A stretch of DNA of 30,721 nucleotides. Origin: RGIG5612 sp045601405 (lineage in GTDB: Bacteria > Bacillota > Clostridia > Lachnospirales > Lachnospiraceae). Below are positions 24,772 through 30,721 of the stretch, one piece after another. Below the pieces are notes generated by a model, which saw only the letters and a program-made list of their open reading frames with translations, searched no databases and was not told the DNA's origin. Position 1 is the stretch's first letter, and each line of letters starts with the position of its first letter. The stretch is taken from positions 1-30,721 of the forward strand of contig JAZRZO010000047.1 of the NCBI GenBank assembly GCA_045601405.1, written 5' to 3'. The translations under genes and the position numbers were made by a program.

Positions 24772-25572
24772 TTAGCCTATAGCTGTAAGACCTCCGTCCG
24801 GGTAAAGGATGTTGCCTGTAAGGAAGTCTGATGCCGGAGCAGCAAGGAAGAGAGCTGTTCCAACGCAGTCATCAGGATCTGACATCCTTCTCATCGGCAG
24901 ACCTGAAGCCTGCATCTCAAGATACTTCTCAACAGTAACGCCTGCTTCAGCGGCACGCATTTCAAATATCTTGTTCATCATAGGAGTCTTCATGATGTTA
25001 GGTCCGAAGCCGTTAACAGTGATCCCGTACGGCCCGAATTCGGAAGCAAGCTGCTTTGTCATCATGTCGAGAGCGCCCTTGCTTGCGCAGTATGCTGCGT
25101 TTCCGGGACCCTTTGTAGCGATCTTGCCGCGAACAGATGTAACATTAACGATCTTGCCGTATTTGTTCTCCATCATATATTTCCCGAAGTGCTTGCATGT
25201 GAGCATGATGGATGTGACATTTGCTGTCATTGTCATTTCAAACTCGTCAACCGGGAATTCCACAACAGGGTGCTTTTTGTTGATGCCCTGAGAGTTGACC
25301 AGGATATCCACCTTGCCGAAATCTGCGATAAAGTTCTTAGCGCATGCCTCAACGTCAGCTTCCTTTGTCGCGTCACACACATAGTATTTGAATTCCTTGC
25401 CTGTCTGGCCCTTAAGCTCTTCGCATGCCGCTTTAAGGTTTTCCTCGTTACGTGACGCGATAGCGACATCAGCTCCGGCCTCTGCGTACGCACGGGCAAC
25501 AAGCTTTCCGAGTCCGCCTGCCCCGCCGAATATCATTGCGGTCTTTCCGCTCAGATCAAAATAATTTGTCAT
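24772..25572 (-). CDS. Short-chain dehydrogenase, probable phloroglucinol reductase (PGR)
   Basis: 266 residues of the classical SDR family: cofactor motif MIFGGAGGLGKLVARAYAEA (GGxGGLG), NSQG after strand 4, catalytic Ser in NVTSVRGK, and YCASK (Tyr/Lys pair). SRNEEN after strand 2 suggests NADPH use. In anaerobic phloroglucinol breakdown an SDR reduces phloroglucinol to dihydrophloroglucinol with NADPH. Gene order supports this: it lies 53 bp after the thiolase gene in the transhydroxylase transcript, next to the regulator and the ring-opening hydrolase. The ribosome site AAAGGAG precedes the ATG. SDRs are versatile, so the substrate comes from context. Confidence 0.85.
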   Translation of the reverse strand: MTNYFDLSGKTAMIFGGAGGLGKLVARAYAEAGADVAIASRNEENLKAACEELKGQTGKEFKYYVCDATKEADVEACAKNFIADFGKVDILVNSQGINKKHPVVEFPVDEFEMTMTANVTSIMLTCKHFGKYMMENKYGKIVNVTSVRGKIATKGPGNAAYCASKGALDMMTKQLASEFGPYGITVNGFGPNIMKTPMMNKIFEMRAAEAGVTVEKYLEMQASGLPMRRMSDPDDCVGTALFLAAPASDFLTGNILYPDGGLTAIG

Positions 25573-25625
25573 TGTTTCCTACTCCTTTCGGCTTAAAAAT
25601 TAATAATTAACATTTTACCTGGTTC

Positions 25626-26876
25626 TTACTGATCACACATCTCAACTACTGTTGCCTGACCCATTCCACCTGCTATGCAAAGGGTTGCCAGACCGTATTT
25701 AAGACCACGCTTTTTCATCTCATGAACCAGCGTTACGATGATGCGGCAACCTGATGATCCGACAGGGTGTCCAAGCGCTATCGCACCGCCGTTTACGTTG
25801 ATGATATCCATTTTGTCCTCCCAGCCAAGCTGCTTTATGCAGCCGAGAGACTGTGCGGCAAAAGCCTCGTTAAGTTCTATCAGCTGTATGTCGTCATCCT
25901 TAAGGCCTGCGTTTGCAAGAGCCTTTGGAACAGCACTCACAGGACCAAGTCCCATTACACGCGGGTCGTTTCCTGCCGTACCCATACCTATGATCTTCGC
26001 GATAGGCTTAAGTCCAAGCTGCTCAGCCTTTTCCTCGCTCATGAGAAGAAGTGCCGACGCGCCGTCGTTACGTCCTGAGGAAGAACCGGCGGTAACGGTA
26101 CCTGTAAGCTCCTTGGAGCCGAAAAGCCTTCCCTCATCATCATGCTTTATATTGAAGACAGGTTTCAGTTTGGCAAGCTTTTCCATGCTGGAATCCCGTC
26201 TCGGAAATTCATCTGTGTCAAAGACTATCGGATCCTTCTTGCGGCCCTGAGGAACCGTAACGGGAACGATCTCATCCTTGAATCTTCCGGCATCTATTGC
26301 CGCTACAGCCTTCTGCTGTGAGGCCAGAGCGAACTCATCCTGCTCCTGCCTTGTTATCCCGAGCTGTTCCGCGACATTTTCCGCCGTTGCGCCCATATTA
26401 TATGAGCCGTAGGTTTCCTCCGGCTGAGACTTGAACTGTCCCTCTGTAAGGGCATCAACGAACTGTGTCGTTCCTGTTCCCACGCCCCAGCGCGCGTTGC
26501 GGACATAGAACACCGCATTGGACATGCTCTCCGTTCCGCCCGCGATAACAACATCTGAAAGCCCGCACATTATCTGCATAGCGCCGTTATGAACAGCGGT
26601 CATTCCACTGGCGCACTGACGCATTACAGTGTGAGCTGATGCTGCTTCATCTATTCCTGCCTTAAGAGCTGCCACTCTCGCGATGTTCGGCTCATCCGAT
26701 GTCTGACGGCACTGGCCTAAGATGACCTCGTCCACTTCCTTCGGATCGATCCCGCTGCGGTCTATGCATCCGCGGATGACCGCGTCCGCAAGATCAAGCG
26801 CGCTCATGGGTCTTAACGCTCCGCCCATACTGCCTACAGCTGTACGGCAGGCTTCAACAATCACTGCGTTTTTCAT
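25626..26876 (-). CDS. thl: Acetyl-CoA C-acetyltransferase (thiolase)
   Basis: 416 residues, with all thiolase landmarks: nucleophile Cys88 in VMRQCASGMTAVHNG, AGSSSGRNDGASALLLMSEE, NVNGGAIALGHPVGSSGCRI with the catalytic His, and LATLCIAGGMGQA with the second Cys. It cleaves acetoacetyl-CoA and CoA to two acetyl-CoA, or runs in reverse for butyrate synthesis. Here it would supply acetyl-CoA to the BKACE-family lyase and take the acetoacetyl-CoA it makes. It lies between athS and the reductase gene in the same direction. The length is slightly above the usual 390-395 because of an insertion near residues 200-260. GGAGGG precedes the ATG. Confidence 0.92.
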   Translation of the reverse strand: MKNAVIVEACRTAVGSMGGALRPMSALDLADAVIRGCIDRSGIDPKEVDEVILGQCRQTSDEPNIARVAALKAGIDEAASAHTVMRQCASGMTAVHNGAMQIMCGLSDVVIAGGTESMSNAVFYVRNARWGVGTGTTQFVDALTEGQFKSQPEETYGSYNMGATAENVAEQLGITRQEQDEFALASQQKAVAAIDAGRFKDEIVPVTVPQGRKKDPIVFDTDEFPRRDSSMEKLAKLKPVFNIKHDDEGRLFGSKELTGTVTAGSSSGRNDGASALLLMSEEKAEQLGLKPIAKIIGMGTAGNDPRVMGLGPVSAVPKALANAGLKDDDIQLIELNEAFAAQSLGCIKQLGWEDKMDIINVNGGAIALGHPVGSSGCRIIVTLVHEMKKRGLKYGLATLCIAGGMGQATVVEMCDQ

Positions 26877-26931
26877 ATTCCCTCCTCTTGTATTGCATAC
26901 ATCCTCTGATTACTGATACAACGCAATATTG

Positions 26932-26955
26932 TAGCCCCGCCGGTGAGCGGGGCTA
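26932..26955. terminator. Intercistronic GC-rich hairpin between athS and the thiolase gene
   Basis: TAGCCCCGC (26932-26940) pairs perfectly with GCGGGGCTA (26947-26955) around a CGGTGA loop. Neither side has a T-run, so it may shield the 3' end of the athLS message rather than end it. Confidence 0.45.
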
Positions 26956-26966
26956 CTTTCTGATGT

Positions 26967-27794
26967 TTATTTTTCAAGAGCGATCTCTCCGAAGTTAACT
27001 GCACCGGCAGTGCGGCACTTAAGCTCCGCAGTCTTGCAGCCTTCGGCTTCTATCGTTACAGTGAAAGGCTTGTTAGTGGGAAGGCCCTGAACCTCAAAGT
27101 CGCCTAAGAAGTCTGTCTCCGCAGTCCATACCTTATCACACTCGTCACATTTAACCGTGACCTTTGCTCCCTTAACATCCTCTCCATTGAATGTAACCTC
27201 ACCGCAGATAAAGGGTTTGGGCAGGAACATGTACTTAACTCCCGGCTCTGCTTTAAATGCGGGCTGGAAGTCTTCAAGCTCGTCCGCGTGCTCTGCAGCG
27301 TATTTCGCGATCTCGCTTTCCGGATCGTCAAGGTCTCCGAAGAAGAGAGCCTGGTTCGGGCAGCACTCCGAGCAGCGTGTGTGCTTCTCGCCTGCGTCAA
27401 GCATATGAGCGCAGCCGTTGCACTTCTGAGCTATGCCGGCTTCCTCGTTCCACTGAACGCATCCGTAAGGACATGCCTGAAGAAGAGCCTTGTCGGCACT
27501 CTTTTCAGGATCAAGGATAACCAGTCCGTCGGGACGGGTGTAGAACGCGTCGGGGCGCTTTGCAACGCACACAGCGTTCTTGCAGTGCTGGCACGGGATA
27601 GGAATATAGTCCACCTTCACCTTATCGTCGGTGCCGTATTCTATCTCGTTGACACGCATGAGGTTCATTCCCTCTGCTGTTGCAGCTCCATATTTTCCGT
27701 GATCGTTGCCGATCCACTCATCTTTACAGGAGAGGAAGCAGCTGTAGCAGCCGTTACAGCGATCAACATTTATGATAAAACCATATTTAGCCAT
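26967..27794 (-). CDS. athS: Pyrogallol hydroxytransferase (transhydroxylase), small iron-sulfur subunit
   Basis: 275 residues, matching the about 274-residue beta subunit known from Pelobacter acidigallici. The N-terminal about 195 residues form a DMSO reductase-type ferredoxin subunit with cysteine groups CNGCYSCFLSC (from Cys13), CQHCKNAVC, CPYGC, CNGC and CSECCP, enough for three [4Fe-4S] clusters. The C-terminal about 75 residues (GEVTFNGEDVKGAKVTVKCD ... EIALEK) form a beta-sandwich domain, as in the known structure of this enzyme. It pairs with AthL encoded 28 bp upstream and carries electrons near the molybdenum site; the overall reaction is redox-neutral. There is no signal peptide, so the enzyme is cytoplasmic. 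The ribosome site is AAAGGAG. Confidence 0.93.
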   Translation of the reverse strand: MAKYGFIINVDRCNGCYSCFLSCKDEWIGNDHGKYGAATAEGMNLMRVNEIEYGTDDKVKVDYIPIPCQHCKNAVCVAKRPDAFYTRPDGLVILDPEKSADKALLQACPYGCVQWNEEAGIAQKCNGCAHMLDAGEKHTRCSECCPNQALFFGDLDDPESEIAKYAAEHADELEDFQPAFKAEPGVKYMFLPKPFICGEVTFNGEDVKGAKVTVKCDECDKVWTAETDFLGDFEVQGLPTNKPFTVTIEAEGCKTAELKCRTAGAVNFGEIALEK

Positions 27795-27822
27795 AATTAA
27801 TATCTCCTTTCCGTGTTCTTGC

Positions 27823-30390
27823 TCAGCATTCCCACTTCCTTACCTCGATGAGGCAGGAGTTAGGTGCCATACCGGGAACGTTCTTTGACAGCCAGCGCTT
27901 ATTTGAAAGGATGTTTACACATCCGCCACGGTCTGTTGAACCTGTCTCGGTAGTGATCGGGTCATATTTAGCCGAGCATCCGTAGGAGTGCATAACTCCT
28001 ACAGGCACACGATATGTTACATCGGCTGCGCAGAGCACGCTTCCGCGCTCGTTGTAAAGCTCAATGATATCGCCTGTTTTGATGCCTCTGTCCTTTGCAT
28101 CCTTGGGGTTGATACGCGCTATCCAGTATGCGTATCCGTCGATGATGGTACGGTGGCAAGGGATCTCATCAAGCCAGCTTGCATGAGTATCATAATGTGT
28201 GTGGAATGAGAATCTCGGGTGCGGGGAGATTATCTGGAGCGGGTATTTCTTGTAAAGCTCACTCTCATGTCCCTCCCACGACGGGATATAGTGCGGAACC
28301 GGCGGACGCTCTTCGTCATCAGGTGAGAGCTCTTTAAGGCTCAGTGATGAGAATTCGAGCTTACCGGAGAAGGTTCCGAGCTGTTTTGATTTTTCTGTCG
28401 GCTCCATAGTGTTCATGAAGTTCTCAACCTTGATGTTCGGGTTAAGATAATCCTGGGTATCGCAGTCGCGGCCTTCATAGTACCAGCGGAATGCAGGATG
28501 CTCTTCATAGTCCTCCGGAACGGGAACGATGTAGTAGCCCTTGCGGTCGAACTCTTCCCAGCTGCAGCGCTTGCTGAGGTCTGAAAGGTTCCAGAATGCT
28601 TCAGCCCACTGATCTTCTGTCTTTCCGCCATCTGTGTACTGCTCCCATACGCCGAGCTTCTTAGCAACCTCCTGGAAGATCTCATAGTCGCTCTTGGACT
28701 CGCCCAGAGGCTCAACGCATTTCTTCTGACGCACGATAACACGCCAGTTGTTTCCGATCTCGGCATGTGTTGTATAGCCGCCGCCTACAGACCACTCGCC
28801 AAGGTCGTTACGCTCAAGGTTTGTGCATGCGGGAAGTATAAGGTCCGCGAATTTAGCCTCGCCGCCGAACCAGCAGTCCTGATTGATAACGGTATCTAAC
28901 TGATTTTCGCCTGTGTGACGGTAAAGCTTGATATAACGGTTTGTTTCCGTCATCGTTCCCATGAAGGAACCGCCGTAACGCCAGAGCATCTTGATCTTTC
29001 CTTCGATAGGATATTCGTGATGATTGAACTGCTGCTGTATAGTCTGACCGCAGAAGCCGTCGCCTATGAACTCGCCCTTTCCGTCCATGATCTGCTCCGG
29101 ATAGTTAAGACGATACAGACGCTGGGTAACATTAGATGCAGCGTACTTGGTATCAGCCGCACGGGATCTTCCCATCTGTGAATCAGGCTCCGCATAGCCC
29201 GGGAACCATGTGTAGTCCGCGGGAGCGCCCATTGTGGTACCCCAGATGGAAACACCCGGCTTACCAAAACCCTGCATTGCCGAAAGGGCGATAAGAAGAC
29301 GCGCTTCCTCTGTAGCGTATGCCGCGCGACAGGCACTTCCTTCACCGCCGCGCACGCCGCCTGCGAGAGCAACTCTCTTTGAAGCCCATTCCTTAGCCAG
29401 CGCGCGGATACGGCGGGCAGGAATACCGGTCTTCTCCGCAGCCCATTCACAGGTCTTGGGAACGCCGTCTTCTTCACCTAAGATATATGCCTTGAATTCA
29501 TCAAAGCCTATTGTTCTGTTTTCAACATAGAAATGATCATAAGTGTCGTCTATGATCCACTGATATGCGATAGCAGCCGCGAGAGCTGTATCTGTGCCCG
29601 GACGGGGCGCAAACCATGTGCCGTCCATAACGGCGTTGGTGTAGTTGTAGAACGGGTCGATGAATACGCACTTCATGCCCATTTCCTTAAGCCAGACACG
29701 CCAGATGTTTGATTCCTGTCCGGAGTAGATTCCATGTGTTGAATCCGGGTCGTTTGACCAGAAAACTATCATCTCCGTATTTTTGAATGCGTCCGGCAGA
29801 AGGTCGAACTGCTCCGGCTGACCAAGACGCCAGTGATAGCCGTACATGTGAGGCGCTCCCCACATCCAGCCTTCCCAGGAATCCGGGTTGTCAAGTATCG
29901 GTGTGTAGTTGAGCATTGAGAAGAATCTTCCGAACGGAGCCATCTTATAGCCTACAATGCCCCAGTTGTGGTGAGAACCGGTTATTGCCGTGATAGCATG
30001 GCCGTCAAAATTGCCGTTTTCGTCACGCGGCGCAATACGCTCGATCTCTTTTGCGATTATTGTTGCTGCCTCATCCCATGAAATACGCTCGTAGCCTGAG
30101 ATTCCGCGGTTCTGCGGGTTGCGCTCCCCGTCCGGATCCCAGTCAACTCTCTTCATAGGATAAAGGATACGGTCCTTGCTGTAGAGTCTGTTCTTTTCAG
30201 CATGAACATTCTGCGCGAGGCGCATTGCCTTTGGCGGGGAATAAACCTTGCCGTCACGGTCTTCCACCGTCCACGGTTTGGGGTAATCCTCTTCAGGCAC
30301 CTGGAGCGGTCTGATCTTTGTGATCTTGCCGTCCTCGACATACACGGAGATAGGACCTCCGTTAGTCAGATTGGTAAACACCTTTTCCAT
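27823..30390 (-). CDS. athL: Pyrogallol hydroxytransferase (transhydroxylase), large molybdopterin subunit
   Basis: 855 residues; the Pelobacter acidigallici subunit has about 875. It is a bis-molybdopterin DMSO reductase-family protein without the N-terminal Cys cluster motif, as in the known enzyme. From memory of that structure, active-site His144, Asp174, Ser175 (the molybdenum ligand) and Tyr404 match His140, Asp170, Ser171 (in NPDSWEGW) and Tyr399 (in FPGYAEPD) here. The enzyme converts pyrogallol to phloroglucinol using 1,2,3,5-tetrahydroxybenzene as co-substrate, the entry step for gallate-derived carbon. It is the first gene of the upper operon, behind a promoter with a 19-bp spacer. 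No Tat signal is visible. AAGGAGAAAGAG precedes the ATG. Gallate decarboxylase is not in the window. Confidence 0.94.
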   Translation of the reverse strand: MEKVFTNLTNGGPISVYVEDGKITKIRPLQVPEEDYPKPWTVEDRDGKVYSPPKAMRLAQNVHAEKNRLYSKDRILYPMKRVDWDPDGERNPQNRGISGYERISWDEAATIIAKEIERIAPRDENGNFDGHAITAITGSHHNWGIVGYKMAPFGRFFSMLNYTPILDNPDSWEGWMWGAPHMYGYHWRLGQPEQFDLLPDAFKNTEMIVFWSNDPDSTHGIYSGQESNIWRVWLKEMGMKCVFIDPFYNYTNAVMDGTWFAPRPGTDTALAAAIAYQWIIDDTYDHFYVENRTIGFDEFKAYILGEEDGVPKTCEWAAEKTGIPARRIRALAKEWASKRVALAGGVRGGEGSACRAAYATEEARLLIALSAMQGFGKPGVSIWGTTMGAPADYTWFPGYAEPDSQMGRSRAADTKYAASNVTQRLYRLNYPEQIMDGKGEFIGDGFCGQTIQQQFNHHEYPIEGKIKMLWRYGGSFMGTMTETNRYIKLYRHTGENQLDTVINQDCWFGGEAKFADLILPACTNLERNDLGEWSVGGGYTTHAEIGNNWRVIVRQKKCVEPLGESKSDYEIFQEVAKKLGVWEQYTDGGKTEDQWAEAFWNLSDLSKRCSWEEFDRKGYYIVPVPEDYEEHPAFRWYYEGRDCDTQDYLNPNIKVENFMNTMEPTEKSKQLGTFSGKLEFSSLSLKELSPDDEERPPVPHYIPSWEGHESELYKKYPLQIISPHPRFSFHTHYDTHASWLDEIPCHRTIIDGYAYWIARINPKDAKDRGIKTGDIIELYNERGSVLCAADVTYRVPVGVMHSYGCSAKYDPITTETGSTDRGGCVNILSNKRWLSKNVPGMAPNSCLIEVRKWEC

Positions 30391-30441
30391 ATCTCTTTCT
30401 CCTTACTTTATGATGCTTATACATATAAACAACATTACATT

Positions 30442-30459
30442 CCGTACCCTCAGGTACGG
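30442..30459 (-). promoter_or_regulatory. Hairpin in the athL 5' leader
   Basis: CCGTACC (30442-30448) and GGTACGG (30453-30459) form a perfect 7-bp stem with a 4-base loop, between the candidate promoter and the athL start. It may stabilise the mRNA or be a protein site. No T-run follows in the athL direction. Confidence 0.45.
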
Positions 30460-30484
30460 TTCGCAATGCTTTTTTCCTACCCTA

Positions 30485-30515
30485 AATATAAACTTTGGTA
30501 TTGTTCTAATGTCAA
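30485..30515 (-). promoter_or_regulatory. Candidate athL promoter with 19-bp spacer (MerR type)
   Basis: On the minus strand, TTGACA (30510-30515) is separated by exactly 19 bp from TATATT (30485-30490). Spacers of 19-20 bp are typical of promoters activated by MerR-family proteins, which bend the DNA to realign the elements. The only regulator gene in the locus is of that family. No clear dyad is seen in the spacer. Confidence 0.62.
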
Positions 30516-30531
30516 GGGGATTTTTCTTATT

Positions 30532-30597
30532 CAGGCGCGGTCATCCGGCGGGAACCACGGCAGTCCGAGCAGCGTTGCGACGGTAGTTTGACAGTTG
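30532..30597 (-). other. GC-rich block with a short minus-strand open stretch, unidentified
   Basis: Between the athL promoter and the terminator lies a GC-rich block in otherwise A/T-rich sequence. On the minus strand it reads QTTVATLLGLPWFPPDDRA then a stop, without a start or ribosome site. It may be a remnant of a gene or a dispersed repeat. I cannot assign it. Confidence 0.25.
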
Positions 30598-30614
30598 AAT
30601 AATAAAAAAATTGC

Positions 30615-30643
30615 TACAGGTCTTGAAAAACCTGTATTTTTTT
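30615..30643. terminator. Intrinsic terminator, probably bidirectional
   Basis: TACAGGT (30615-30621) and ACCTGTA (30630-30636) with an 8-base loop are followed on the plus strand by TTTTTTT. A run of A at 30604-30610 gives a T-run on the minus strand as well. It separates the catabolic locus from the gene starting at the right edge. Confidence 0.7.
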
Positions 30644-30663
30644 GTCAAATTTTATTTATTTTC

Positions 30664-30721
30664 TTGTGGTAATATGTAGTAACATGTGGTATAATAAGGA
30701 TACTGGAGGTACAAAATATTG
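30664..30721 (+). promoter_or_regulatory. Promoter and ribosome site for a gene beginning at the right edge, with three 10-bp direct repeats
   Basis: TATAAT (30690-30695) is preceded by TGG, an extended -10. TTGTGG upstream (30664-30669) is a poor -35 at 20 bp. Three adjacent 10-bp repeats, TGTGGTAATA, TGTAGTAACA and TGTGGTATAA (30665-30694), overlap the -10 and are likely a regulator site. GGAGG (30705-30710 region) is followed nine bases later by a TTG at the last three bases, a possible start codon. The gene itself lies outside. Confidence 0.6.

Noticed and set aside
27988..30341. Open frames opposite athL and athS on both strands
   Set aside because: They lack ribosome sites and family features and are shadows of strongly supported genes.
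526..30721. CRISPR arrays, tRNA or rRNA genes
   Set aside because: No regularly spaced repeats and no cloverleaf or rRNA motifs were seen on reading through; short RNA genes without clear motifs could still be missed.

Overview
The window looks like chromosomal DNA of an anaerobic, gut- or rumen-type Bacillota, probably in or near the Lachnospiraceae. The reasons are strong AGGAGG-type ribosome sites, moderate GC, clostridial mobile-element debris, a kinase-based butyrate branch, and a complete pyrogallol/phloroglucinol route like that known from Eubacterium oxidoreducens and clostridia. This placement is inferred from gene content only. Almost everything from about 2 kb to 30.4 kb lies on the minus strand, except one divergent MerR-type regulator.

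Region 1 (1-2036) is a graveyard of gene fragments: the C-terminal part of a large serine recombinase running in from the left edge, two unidentified element-derived fragments, a 5'-nucleotidase reduced to its C-terminal domain, and the tail of an AbrB-type protein abutting the next operon.

Region 2 (2028-16143, minus strand) is a 13-gene operon for a ribosomally made, post-translationally modified peptide (RiPP). Three precursor genes come first. They share a leader ending in a YESPE...G(D/E)xxGAG motif, and their cores are rich in Val, Ala, Ile and Asn and nearly free of cysteine. The first maturation gene and the rest follow: three SPASM-like radical SAM enzymes (two of them clear paralogues), a cobalamin-binding radical SAM C-methyltransferase of the RiPP maturation type, a methyltransferase with an NPPF amide-type motif and a PqqD-like recognition tail, two GNAT-type proteins (one with a PqqD-like front), a shortened HlyD-like protein, and two NHLM-type ABC exporters, one with a C39 peptidase. 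The core of the longest precursor (15041-15409) contains a VAVNANVAIN stretch close to the NVNANVSVN stretch I recall from polytheonamide. Together with the enzyme set (candidate epimerases, C-methylation, possible Asn N-methylation), this suggests a polytheonamide-like peptide on an unfamiliar leader. A 34-bp element occurs upstream of the first and third precursor genes.

Region 3 (16164-17149) is a decayed macrodomain gene with a lost start codon, a frameshift, a premature stop and a missing end. It lies at the upstream edge of the RiPP operon.

Region 4 (17210-30515) is an aromatic catabolism locus. The transhydroxylase AthL/AthS turns pyrogallol into phloroglucinol. Phloroglucinol reductase (SDR), a cyclase-family hydrolase, a 3-hydroxyacyl dehydrogenase-family enzyme, a BKACE-family lyase and a thiolase then open the ring and cleave it to acetyl units. 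Phosphate butyryltransferase and butyrate kinase yield ATP, and a sodium:solute symporter ends the locus. The divergent MerR regulator sits in the middle. The athL promoter has a 19-bp spacer, a typical mark of MerR control.

Region 5 (30516-30721) is intergenic, with a GC-rich block, a terminator and a plus-strand promoter carrying three 10-bp direct repeats. It leads to a gene that starts at the right edge.
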